A stretch of 64,000 nt of DNA from Istiophorus platypterus (lineage: Eukaryota > Chordata > Actinopteri > Istiophoriformes > Istiophoridae). Under the pieces are notes generated by a model. It did no database searches and had not been told where the DNA came from. It saw only the letters and a program-made list of their open reading frames with translations. The stretch covers positions 1,491,001 to 1,555,000 of the forward strand of contig CM029126.1 in assembly GCA_016859345.1 (NCBI GenBank). The letters run 5' to 3'. Within the stretch, counting starts at the first letter, position 1. Each line of letters begins with the position of its first letter. Both the position numbers and the translations under genes were made by a program. This document shows positions 11,371 through 22,532 of the stretch, piece by piece.

Positions 11371-12364
11371 AAAATGCTAATTTTAAATGATTTTGCAGCA
11401 AAAACAGCATAAGGAAGGGCGAATGTTAGCTTGGTCTCCGTTCACGGCAACAAATAGCAAGATGAACAGTTAGTGGCGCTAGCGCTCCTCTCTGTGCCAT
11501 TAAACCAGTCACACCTGTGTTCTTCTGCCGGTATTCAGACTTCGGTGCGATCTGAGTTCTCCACGTCATCCAAGTGTAAAAACCTTTTCAGGATAGTTCA
11601 ACTTTTTTTTCTAACATCCAGTGTTTCCAACTCAACGAATGTTTTTTGATGTGTGATGCGTGAACTGAAAAAAATAAAGCACAGAACAGCTGGATGGAAA
11701 CTTAACTGAAGTTGAACCAGACATCAGATGTGCAGCAAATTAAAAACTAAGAGCTAGAAGAGGATAAAAGGTTTCTGGAGCTGCAGAGTCAGTGGCGATC
11801 TCTGTGGATTTGTCGCTACAGGCGGCAATGGTCTGATACCCAGAGGATTCTGGGTAGCGCGCCGCTTCAATCAGTGCCACCAGGTGTGAAACTGCCCTGG
11901 GTGACCGTCAGGTCGCCTTCGCCTCCGCATTCCTGCCGAGGAGCTTCTACAAAACAGGCAGAATCTCTTGGTTTCACCGCAGCCTCGAGAGGGATTCTTA
12001 GGCGGTTTGTGTCCTCGGAAACTGAATCATCGAGTGTGTGTGAGTGTGTGTTTTCTTTTTTGAGGAATCGTTGAACGGGGCCTGGCGCGACACATTCGAG
12101 GCATTCGCCGAGGTCGCGGTGCGTCCTGCGTATTACGGCACGTAAGGACGAGTGGCGCGTTCGCTGGTGCAGGATGCCGCTGAAACACTGAACGAGAACT
12201 GAGGAGATTCTATGCCTGGTTCTTTATATTAACACTTTCCGTGTGTGTGTGTGTGTGTGTTGACCAGACAGTGACAGGATCATTACACATCACCCAACTG
12301 AACACATGCTCCACATTTAAACAACTGATCATCTACAGCTGTGGTTGATTCAGCCTGATGGACA
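11371..12364. other. Non-coding, no feature recognised
   Basis: Unique sequence plus a short TG tract near 12241-12260. No gene or repeat family recognised. Confidence 0.5.
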
Positions 12365-12955
12365 AGGGGGGGGGTTTGAGAAAGAAGACAAGAGAAAGGT
12401 TAAAGGGATTGAAGTCAAAAAGGGAAGAGGGAAGGTAAGAAAACAGGAGGAAAAGATAAAAAGAAGAAAGAAGGGAAAGAAAAAGAAGGAATGAGTGAAG
12501 GCAAGAAGGTGCGAGGAGAGGTGAAGTGAAAAAAGGAGGGAAGTGAAACGGGAGGAAAAGAGGAGAGTGGAGGAAGCGGAAGGAGAGAACGAGAGTGGGG
12601 AGGAGGAGAAAAGGGGAGAAAGATGTGATGAGAGAAAGGAAGACGAGAGAAGATGTAAGAAAAATAGATGGGAAAGGAGAGTAGAGAAGGAGGGAGGAGA
12701 ATGGGAGAAAAGGGAGATAAAGGAGAGGAGGAGGAGACGTGTACACTGAGGGGAGGTGAAGGACAGAGAGGAGGGAAGGAAACGGGAGGGGAGGAAAAAA
12801 GAAGAGAAAGAGGAAAGAAAAGCAGAGCGAAGAGGAGAAACTGAGCGGAGAGGAGGAAGAATGAGGAGGAGGACTGTAAAAACGGATGGAGGGAGGTGAA
12901 GACGAAAGGAGGAGGAAGGGAGACGAAGAACAGGTGAAGGAGTCTAAAGATGACG
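12365..12955. repeat. 590-bp polypurine tract (GA-rich, cryptic)
   Basis: The + strand is almost wholly A/G with irregular GGA, GAA and GGAAAG units. The 218-residue Ser/Phe/Leu/Pro reverse frame across it is an artefact of the polypyrimidine strand. Confidence 0.9.
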
Positions 12956-13049
12956 ATGTGTGAAAACGGTTATTGTCTGTGAGGAGCATCTACACAGTAA
13001 CGGTTTATTCCAGCGACGACAACTTTACGACTGAATGAAAATTTAAAAT

Positions 13050-13318
13050 ATAGGAGGAGGAGGATGTGGAGGGGGAGGAAGAGGAGGAGGAGGAGGAGGA
13101 GGAGGAGGAGGAGGAGGAGGAGGGGGAGGAGGAGGAGGAGGAGGGAGGAGGAGGAGGAGGAGGGGGAGGAGGGAGGAGGAAGGAGGAGGAGGGGAGGAAG
13201 AGGAGGAGGAGGAGGAGGAGGAGGAGGGAGGAAGAGGAGGAGGAGGGGGGGGGAGGAAGAGGAGGAGGAAGAGGAGGAAGAGGAGGAGGAGGAGGAGGAA
13301 GAGGAGGAGGAAGAGGGG

Positions 13319-13377
<59 letters not shown>

Positions 13378-13445
13378 GGAGGGGGAGGAGGAGGGGGAGG
13401 AGGTGAAGGCAAAAGGATGGAAGAGTTTAGAGGAGACGAGGGGGA
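13050..13445. repeat. (GGA)n array, about 390 bp
   Basis: Nearly pure GGA/GGAAGA trinucleotides with G-run interruptions. Three frames translate as poly-Glu, poly-Gly and poly-Arg, and on the other strand as Ser/Pro/Leu. None is a gene. Confidence 0.95.
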
Positions 13446-13499
13446 GGCGAAAGATTAACAGTCTGTCAGTCAGTGAGCTCTCACATGTGTTGGTGATCC

Positions 13500-13809
13500 A
13501 CACACACACACACACACACAAACCCTTAGAATCTGTCACTGTGTTTCCTGCTGGTTGTTAGCGTGTGTGTGTGTGTGTGTTTATGTTAGCGTGTGCGTGT
13601 GTGTGTGTGTGTGAGTATAAGTGTGTGTCTTAGTGTGTGTGTGTGTATGTTAGCATGTGGGTGTGTGTGTGTTTGTGTGTGTGTGTTAGCGTGTGCGTGC
13701 GTGTGTGTGTGTGTGTGTGGTAGCGTGTGCGTGTGTGTGTGTGTGCGTGTGAGTATATGTGTGTGTTTTAGTGTGTATGTGTGTGTGTGTGTGTGTTGGC
13801 GTGTGTGCG

Positions 13810-13847
<38 letters not shown>

Positions 13848-13855
13848 TGTGCGCA
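13500..13855. repeat. CA tract followed by compound TG/TTAGCG array
   Basis: A CA tract at about 13500-13520 is followed from 13563 by about 290 bp of TG punctuated at intervals by 'ttagcgtgtg' or similar, giving a higher-order unit of roughly 50-60 bp. Confidence 0.9.
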
Positions 13856-14269
13856 GCAGCAACAGACTGTTCTTTTGTGTTCGGGTCTGAAACTGAAACT
13901 GTCACCATATTAATCCCTCAGTCACTTTTTCCAACCGTCAGATTGTCTGAAAATCTGAAACTACAGACTCCATCTATTGTCTGTCACACACACACACTCA
14001 CACACACACAGATAAATCAGCTTATTCAGGCGCTTTTCAAATTTAACATAATCTCCTTAACTCAGTGTTAATACGAGGGATTTTTCCAAGAAAACACATA
14101 TTTACTGTGTTTTAAAAAACCAAACGAACACTGATTACTGCTCATAATTGGCTAGAATCTGTCTGGCCCCTCCCTGACCATGTCAATCAGAGGAGACCGG
14201 GGTCTAAATAACAGACTGCGGGGCTGCGGCTATGTACTGGCGTGTATCTGACCCAGTAAATATCCTGTT
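13856..14269. other. Non-coding, no feature recognised
   Basis: Unique sequence with one short CA tract near 13985-14010. No gene. Confidence 0.5.
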
Positions 14270-14580
14270 TTGGAGCATTCGTCGGCATTTACACGTCTGC
14301 GTTGGCGTCACTCTGCAGTTAAACTTCCAAACCTCTAGTTGGCGGCGGCGTTTATACGCCACCTTGTTTCTTTGCCGCCATTTTACACAGGTTTGACGCC
14401 ATCACTTCAAAACGACGGCGCCTTAAACCGAGCGGATCGCGACCGAATCGGAGCCGACGGATGTTGATCAGCGGTTTTAGTTTTTCCTGAATTTACTTGA
14501 CCCAGAAACGAAAGAAGACGTTGGAGGAGACGGTCGGAGGAGACGGTGTGAATGACGGCGGCGAAGGAGGAGGAGAACTT
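14270..14580 (+). repeat. Dispersed repeat family, copy D
   Basis: Contains 'ggcgtcactctgcagtta', CCTCTAGTTGGCGG at the core, 'acgccaccttgtttctttg', 'gacggcgccttaaaccgag', 'tagtttttcctgaatttact' and a duplicated 'ggaggagacggt'. It ends after 'gcgaaggaggaggag' and lacks the right-hand 'gccgaccaatcacag' part. Confidence 0.75.
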
Positions 14581-15884
14581 TGGGCCACACACCTGTGTGA
14601 GTTGTGTGCTGCAGTGACCCTGGCGTCGACCTCTGGCCTGCACGCGAGGCGTTCAGGGGACATCTGTAAGTTGTAGCTAAAGAAAATAGCATGCGGTTAG
14701 ACCGCATGACTCTATGCACATCGGTCACACGCGATTTCCAAAACAGATTTACGGTGGATTGTGGCCACGCCAGTAAATTCACGCCGACACGAGTAAAATC
14801 TCAACTGGTGGGAAAAAAACTGGAACTAAAAACGCAGGGTTAAAATAAATGGCGCTTCCCCACACCTGAGCCCCCCGCCCTGTTTCTACGCCGGGTCCAG
14901 ACTCAGATAATAAAACAGATGCACTGACGCCAAAAGCCCGTGTTGGCCAGGTTTTTTTCCTTTTAATTCAGAAAATTGATCAGGACTCAAGGATAATAAA
15001 AACAAATCCGCCACAGCTGCACTTTTCAGCGACGGATTGGAAAACACGAGCAACGCGAGAGGAGAGAGGGCGAAGCTGCAGGTCCTGGTTCTGACTTTTC
15101 CATTTAAGCTGTTGAGAGTTTAATGATCCCTGATTCCCAGAAAGGTTTTTTGTTTTTTTGTTTTTTTACAAACCTTCCATTTCGACACCGGACGGCGAAG
15201 AAAATCCACATTCTTTCCCACCTTTGTCCGTCTCGGTTCTTTGGTCGGTTCTTTTGTTCTTTTTCTTTTTTGTTTTGCAGATACGGCCTTTTTCTGCTCC
15301 AACCCGCTAATTAGCCAAAGTGTCCGGTGTCGTCGGACGGGTCCTACAAAGAAGACTCGGCGGCAACGAGGGCCGTCGCGAGTAACCTGGCGGTGGAGGT
15401 AACTCGACCCGGGCTGTGTGTGTGTGTGTGTGTGTGTGTGTTTTTTAAGCAGTCATGCAGGAGTCCAAGTAGCCATAGGCCGAGCGACGGCCAAGTCAAA
15501 CAGCGGAGCGTCAGACTGATTAGCTCCAGGTTGGACCCCACAGGCCACGGGGAGGGGTCCTCAGAACATCTGGCGGTTAAGTGGAGTTCGGTCCACGGAT
15601 CAACATTCTCTTCCACTAACAGCGGATCAGATGACGGCGTAATATGAAGGTGGTTGTTGAGTTGTCAACGTACCGTTTCTTTTCGTCTCTTTTAGCTCCT
15701 TGTTTTGGTTCTGCAGCAGATTTACCCTCCGGCTAAGCCCGGATGCACCCACCGTCCACGACCCCGCAGAGACAGGGTGGCAAAGAGTGGAGACCCAACC
15801 AGAGCTAAAAGGAGAGGGACTGACTGACTTTATGCTCCTGCATCAGATCTTTGCAGAGGCTGCACCGACCAAATTGTGGCCTAC
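14581..15884. other. Non-coding, no feature recognised
   Basis: Unique sequence with T-runs near 15148-15168 and a short TG tract at about 15416-15440. The block at about 15000-15370 is repeat-poor and includes CGCTAATTAGCC near 15304-15315. No gene supported. Confidence 0.45.
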
Positions 15885-16130
15885 ATGGTCACGAGCATTA
15901 ATACTTAACTTTTACTTCACATCGGCATCGATCTGCAATTACTCGGCCAAACCCCTAGTTGACAGCGGCAAAGAAGCTCAACATGTTTATATGCTGCCGT
16001 GTTGGGTTTCTTCACTTTCCACAAGTTCGAAACGACGGCGAATCAAACTGAGCAGATCTCGACGGAGTCGGAGCTGATAAATGCTGAACAGCACTTTTCG
16101 TTTTTCCTGAATTTACTGGGAAGCAGTAGA
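15885..16130 (+). repeat. Dispersed repeat family, copy E (3'-truncated)
   Basis: Contains 'ggtcacgagcatta', 'atctgcaattac', CCCCTAGTTGACAG at the core position, 'gttgggtttcttcac', 'gagcagatctcgacggagtc' and 'gtttttcctgaatttactg'. Similarity stops soon after. It is the most diverged copy. Confidence 0.7.
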
Positions 16131-16740
16131 GAGAAATTTGTTTAATGATGTTATTATCACCTCACATTCTGACGGTTCATATATCTGTTATAAGCCATTA
16201 ATAAGAACAACTCTTGCGTTGCCAGATTGTGGTAAATCCTCCTCCGTAGGCTGCAGGACATCTGGGCCAAAATCCATTTATAGACCATTTATTAAGATTT
16301 ACGACTCAAGAACATTTTATTAATCATTTATCAACATTTTTAATTGACTGACTAACTCAGATTGATGTAGCAGAGTCTTTAATTCAATGGAAAACTTCAC
16401 GTGAAAACATTTTACATCTACTTCACGGTCTCTCCATATTTGGACTTACTAAGTTTTGCACACAGATCGACAGCAATGTATAGACTAATTAATGGTTATA
16501 CAATAATAGGTTTACAGTTGTAAATGTTAATGAGTAGTTTATAAATGGATATTTGTCAGAAGATTCAGCGATAAGTTGTCAAATAGTCCATTGGAGGCGT
16601 CTCCTTAAAGCTGACAGACTGGACGGAGATTTTACACAACCAGGCAACAGTTGTTCTAAACCATTAAAAGAGTCATTCAGTACAGCTTATAAACCCTTTA
16701 TAAACGGTGCTTAATCACAGAGTGGAACCAGTTATCAGAA
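16131..16740. repeat. Possible old interspersed repeat rich in 'ttataaacc/atttataa'
   Basis: Repeated half-palindromic strings such as 'ttataagccattaa', 'gaccatttattaag', 'gtttataaatgg' and 'cttataaaccctttataaac' resemble an AT-rich fish repeat I have seen before. No ends can be defined. Confidence 0.3.
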
Positions 16741-17559
16741 AGCTGAAGGCTCATTAGCTTCAGATGAACATCAGAAGAGTATCACAAGAAGGCTGTGGAT
16801 TTTTTCCTCCAACCTTTCAAAACCAGTATGGACAGGAGGGACGATTGAAGTGACCAGTAACTCTCTCACTGCACATATATAGCAAAGTCTCTACTAAGAT
16901 GGGCTTAAGATTGGGATCTGTGCTTTCAGCATCAAATAAGAAGAGTTAAAACGTCGACGAAGCAGAAAGACAGAAAGAGAGGCGCTGGTTGTTTGCGTCC
17001 TCACGTCTCGGCTCCGTCCTTTCTCCCGGAGGTCGCGGAGTTCTGAATATGAGCCGATCAAGGCCAAACGGCGAAGAATTGATGTTCCGGGCGCCTGAGC
17101 GGCGACACCGTATGTCGACGACAGAGATGTTTTACAGCTCAGCCGAGCTCAAGGATGGAAGTATTTCACGCCAGGACAGCGGGGAGCTTGGCGGCGATGG
17201 CGGAGGCGTGGAGCTCCGTGGTCACCATGAGGAATATGAAATGCAGTCTGCATGTCAATGAAGGGGAGTTATGGATCAAGACCAGAGCTTCATGTCATAG
17301 GAAAAGACTTTTGATGCAGTCAGAGATCTTTCTAGGAACAACCTCAGATTTAGTTTCTAGGGATGTTAAAAATCTCCCCCACATGACATTTGGATGGATT
17401 CCATTGTGTATAAAGCTTTAACACACATATTTGTAACCATGAGCCAAAAGCAAACCGTTACCTTTACTGTTACCTAACCACCCCATCATGGACAGATCAT
17501 CGTTAGTTGATTTTAGGTCTTGTACTTTTCTTTGCAACCAGTCTCGATACATGATCAAC
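16741..17559. other. Non-coding, no feature recognised
   Basis: Unique sequence. The two 90-codon-class frames near 16989-17421 show no domain. Confidence 0.45.
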
Positions 17560-17990
17560 TCAGTGGTGCAACTGTGTGTTTATTGGTGTCTTGTTTTTTT
17601 AGTTGGTGGAGGCTCCGAGTTGCCATTGAGTTAGCTACTGTTGCTACCTTGATAACAAGCTTATAATCATGACAACCAACTGAGCAGTTTTACCTGGTGG
17701 TCTCTGGCTGGAAGGGGAGGTCCTGTATAGTATTTAGATAAGGCACTTGGAGCCAGAGCAGAGATGTAGTTAGCCTAGCTTAGCATAAAGACTCAACGCA
17801 GGTGGAAACATCTAGCTTGTCTCTTTCCAAATTTAAAAAACACACCTAACATGCTCTAACTCTTTAATCTGTGGTTTTATGTTGGCTGTTTCTTGATGAA
17901 AAACAGGAAACGGTTAGGTACCTGTGTTCAGCCTCCTGTAGTCCTGTAGTCACTATAGTGAAGTTGCTAGGTTTGCCCCTAATGTAATGA
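17560..17990. repeat. Probable fish interspersed repeat
   Basis: The core at about 17772-17835 ('gttagcctagcttagcataa' then 'agactcaacgcaggtggaaa' and 'catctagcttgtctctttcc') matches, from memory, a widespread perciform-type repeat containing 'tagcttagcataaagactggaaac'. The class is not known to me. Confidence 0.5.
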
Positions 17991-20503
17991 GACGAGAAAT
18001 AAAACCTGCACAACAGCCTGATATGCTTGTTAGATAGTTAGAACTCAGCAAGTAAGTGTGTTTCCAACAATTTTGAATATTGCATTGATCCTGGGGTAAA
18101 TAGTTTTTAAAGGTTAAATATAACCATTGGTTTAATGCAAAACAGGAAGGTATTTAAAAGAAAAAAACTTGGATCCAATGTGATGTCAACAGAGCAGGTT
18201 TGACTGCTACGACTTGGGATCCAATCAATTCACTTTCTTCACTTACACCCTGGATGATCATCACAGGCCAGATGTTGCCGTTGTTATCCAGCTCACCTGC
18301 TTATTTCTGAGACTTGCAGCTGTGGTTGAGCAGAAACACCAGACAGAGGCAGCAGTGAATGGAAAGAACTGGGTGACCTGTGTGAATATAAAGCAGAGGA
18401 AGACAGATGGAGCTCCGCTGGTTTTGGTGGACAAAGGTTAGAAAGAAAAACCTGGAGGACTGAGCCTTTTTCTCCTGACAGCAGGGACTCGCTCCTTTCC
18501 CTCATTTCCTCACCGGCCCCGCTGCTCGCTCTCCATCGTGTTGTCACGCTCGGCCCCCGGCCCCCCCGCCCCCGGCCCCCCCGACCCCCGTCACCCGTCA
18601 CCCGGCCTCGGCCCCGTGGCCCTCAGCTGAACCGAGCGGCAGGAGCCTTGGAGACTGGGGGGGGCTGATATTTAGCAGCTGAATCGCCTCCCACTGCTTG
18701 GCGTCGGTTTCAGTCTGGTGAGGCGGAGAACGTCATTCACCAAGAGCCGTCAGACCGCCGGTCGGGGCTGCCGGTCGGGGCCGCCGGTCGGGGCCACAGG
18801 CAGCAGCGAGAGGGGCCACGGTCATTGGGCTTCCTGTGGATCCTGGATCTCCACACGTTGCTGCGAGCTGCTGAAAACTGGGTCTGTGGGCAGAAAAAAA
18901 AGCCTGATCACTGAGAGAAATCTGACAAAAAGCAGAGCTGAGGCGAAGGGTCCTGGAATAAGAGAAACACAGACTAACAGCACTGTTTGTTTTTCTAGCA
19001 GGAGTCTCTGCCTCACATTGATTCAGTGTTTTGAATAAGGAGAAGACTTGTATTTGCTTTTCTTTTGTCTAAAGGTGATTCTCTCCCAAATGGCATCATC
19101 GGTGTTTAATTATATTCTTACGTCCAGACCTCAGAAACGATGGTGTCGACTGGTTGAGTGTTGTAATTTCATGATTGGTTGTGGATCTTACAAATTGAAC
19201 TGGTGCCAACAGTTTCTATTACGTCCTCAGGCAGGCGTCTATAGACACTTATGCCAACTAAGCTCAAATCAAACGAGTTTCTCGATAACCTTACTTACTT
19301 TCAGTAGAATAGTGGCCGTATTGCCCCATGAGCCCAATTTTGTGTTTTCCCTCAACATGCAAACCTCTATACGTCTCATTCAATTGACAACACACCAGTT
19401 GACTTTCTTTCTGACTGATCATTTTACAAGTAAATATAATAGAAATGTCATGGAAGCAACTGCATGTTAACGTGTCGTCTTAATGGGCCACGTTTCAGTC
19501 ACTATCTCATACGTCCTCAATTTCGCACATTGACCAAATACAGTCCAGCCATATACTAGGTACTTACCTTGTCTTTTGGCACCTGACTCATAAGTTTTAG
19601 TCTCTTGGTCAAAATGTATATTGTTTTTAGTCATGTTTCATTTTTTTAATTTCTATTTTAGTCTATTTTCATTGTGCATTTTCAGTTTGCATTCTAAAGC
19701 TACAGCTGCATAAAAAAAGTCTCCATCCATCTGCTCACTGCTTGCTATGCGGTGTGTCCAGCCGCGGCGTGGGTTGGCGATCGGGGAGCAAGGTGACATG
19801 ATGCTGATTGTGCATGCACAGCAAACTGGGACGCTATCGCTGGTATTAGTCACGCCTGAGATTTTCTTACGATTACAACTTAAACGTCCTGCTGTTCCCG
19901 CCGGCTCATCTGGTTTCCGCTGTGCACAGGCTTCTTCTCTTGTTTGGTGCCCGCACGTCTTCTTCTGTGGTGCTGCGAGCGTCACAGCAGAGGAGGGTGA
20001 ACTTACTTCCAGGCAATAAACCATCCGGACCTCAGTGAGCCGAGGGTCGGCGACATTAAGAGACGATGTGAGGTTTTTTTTTAGATGATACGTAGGATTT
20101 TTTTCATTATGTTTTTAAAAACAGCCGTCAGCCTGATGTCTCGGCCTGACCTCGCGCTGACAGAAGCGGGACGGCCTGCAGAGGAGAGAGGGAGGGACGA
20201 CTCAGGCTAGAAACCCTGGCTGTCGGAGGGGAAGATCTTAATATAGAATCTACTGACTCTGTTAACCCCCCCCCCCAAAAAAAACAGAGGCCGAGCCTGC
20301 AGCGCCGGATTTCTGCACGCTTCACTGTTTCGTGCTCCTCAGCTGATACAGATGCTCCGGGTCTGGTCTGATGTGGATTCACAGCAGCCTGATGCATAAT
20401 GAACCGCCGTCGACTTCTGACAGATTATTACTCCGTGTCTCTGTTTTTGATCCTTAAACTGATGGTTTTGACATAAAGATGCACTTAGAGGTTTTGCTCT
20501 GAT
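17991..20503. other. Non-coding; 15-bp tandem repeat at about 18757-18796
   Basis: Three tandem copies of a GCCGGTCGGGGC-type unit lie near 18757-18796 in a GC-rich patch (18480-18840). The 140-codon frame at 19048-19470 has no recognisable domain. G/C homopolymers lie near 18656 and 20266. No gene supported. Confidence 0.45.
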
Positions 20504-21208
20504 GTGTTTGATATTTTTGCTGCAGTGTCTTTTGATGGGCTGAACTGTGCTTCACAGCCGGGGGGGGGGTCGGTTCTTGTTGTCACAACTCTGCTTTGGA
20601 CTGGGACAAACATCGGAGACACAAGAGTACGAAGATTCCGGTTCTACGTCCTGTCAGAGTCACAAAATGCAGAAGAACCAAACAAAAGCCGGATTGTCTT
20701 GCGCCTGGGAGCCGGAGATGTGAGGCGACAGACGGGTTGTAAAATCTGCATGGTCCTAAATATTGAATGTGGGCGGATGATTAAATGTTCATCACTTGGA
20801 CCCTCGTGGCCGTGCAGACGTGGAAGGTTTAATTTGGGCTGTAGAGTCTCTTTCACTTGTCACTTGGAGCTGACAACGAGACGACCGCACATTTATTTTC
20901 AAGGCTCTGAGAGTTTGTTAATATGGAATATCGTTTTATCTTTAATTAAGAATATGCGGTTTATTATTTGTTGTCCTGTCAACAGGCTCAGTCTGGGGGG
21001 ATTTTGTTTTACCACAGCCGGTCACAGGCACTATGAGCTCTACCTGCACGTCCACCACGAGGACAAGGCCTCGCACTGGCATAATGAAGCCGACATCACA
21101 AAAAGAAACCCACAAACAAACCAGACCACAAGTTTTCTTTGCTCACGAGATCTGAGAGATTCAGAAGAAATCACGTTGACACAGGCTTCATTTTCAGATG
21201 GTGACTGA
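20504..21208 (+). other. Orphan 234-codon open frame, probably chance
   Basis: This is the longest ATG-started frame in the window, outside the cadherin exon, that is not made of simple repeats and not the antisense of that exon. No domain, signal peptide, splice boundary or repeat structure is recognised. The third codon position is not GC-biased as in the cadherin exon, and codon choice looks unselected. A chance frame is the likeliest reading. A lineage-specific or retro-derived ORF cannot be excluded from sequence alone. Confidence 0.1.
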
Positions 21209-22110
21209 CCATCTCAACCCAGGCAGCACGTACGACGTCCTGTGTTTAAACACATTCAAATAGTTTTCCGTCAGCTTCTGGATCTTTTCCTACTTTGCAT
21301 TCAGCTGCTCCAGTGGCGGCTTCATTCCTCGTTTCTTGAGATCCTGTTGGAATCAGCTTGATGTTGAATCGAGCGTATTTAAGTGCTCGGTTTTCCAGAG
21401 GAGGTTCAATATCTTCTAGTGAAAAAAAACCTTTTCACCTGTAAATCTTGGCACTTTGGCCTCAAACTCTTGGTGAGTTCCTGAGGCTGTGGCAGACTCT
21501 GAGGCACTGGCTCCTGTGGCAACAGGTTCTCCCCACATCTAGCATCCAACACACGGAGGAAGAAAACCCGGGGCCCGATTCAAGAAGCCAATGTGTCAGA
21601 TCCCAGATCCCAGATCCCAGATGGGGGCAGCTGCCTGCATTTTTTGATGATCATTCGAAGATGTTTCTTGAAGAACTGGAACTTGTTGACTAGAGGAAGT
21701 GTCCTTGTGAGATGGATCCTTTGCTGCGGTGGAGTGAGACGTTTGTCATCGGGTCTTTTTCAAGTTCCGTCATGAGATTTTTGAAACGGGGGCGATTAAG
21801 AATGAATAAGAAAAATAAGAGAAAATAAAAGTGACAATTTCCAAAACAAGTGACTTGGACAAATTCCAGCTTTATTCATTCGTTTTGCACAGGCGGCTCA
21901 TTGGCTGCCGAGGGTTGGTCACCTTCGTCCTACAAAATTTTGAATTTGCATTCAGTCCATCTACACGAAGCGACGGTGTTATTTGTGTGTGGGAAACACA
22001 TCTCACACTCCGTCTGTCTGTAGGTGAGCAACGCAGGCGCCCTCTGATTGACAGCTCCTTGAAAACACAATTATTAAAGGCAGAGTGGAAAGAAATAGCT
22101 TCAAGACTCA
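21209..22110. other. Non-coding; possible decayed coding remnant on the minus strand
   Basis: Reading the minus strand from about 21425 to 21240, two frames give protein-like but stop-broken text (one with KKRGMKPPLEQLNAK). No family recognised. A 9-bp tandem repeat (ATCCCAGAT x3) lies at about 21600-21622. Confidence 0.25.
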
Positions 22111-22305
22111 CAGTGTGTGTGTGTGTGTGTGTGTGTGTGCGCACGTGTGTGTGTGTGGGTGTGTGTGTAACACTTTTCCACCACTGAAACTCCAGCAACC
22201 ATCAAGTGTTTCACTCTGCCAGTTTTCTCTCTTTTCATTCTTTCTTCTTCTCTTCTTCTTTTTTTCATCAGTCAGGCATAATTATTGTTGCTGTCGCTGG
22301 TCATT

Positions 22306-22354
<49 letters not shown>

Positions 22355-22499
22355 CACACAGGGGGGCAGTAATCACAGTTTGCTTCTGCCAGAAACTTGT
22401 CAGTCACGTCCAGCAGTGAGATTCGGCTTTGTACTTAAAGGGAAATACCACTCAATTTAACATGTCATTTGGATCCTGTTATTCATCTACTTCACACAT

Positions 22500-22529
<30 letters not shown>
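22111..22529. repeat. Three (TG)n/(CA)n tracts
   Basis: TG at about 22111-22170 and 22309-22351, and CA at about 22500-22529. A T-rich stretch lies between the first two. Confidence 0.9.

Positions 22530-22532
<3 letters not shown>

Noticed and set aside
12333..13561. Poly-Ser/Pro/Leu reverse frames and poly-Glu/Gly/Arg forward frames up to 218 codons
   Set aside because: Artefacts of purine tracts and the (GGA)n array.
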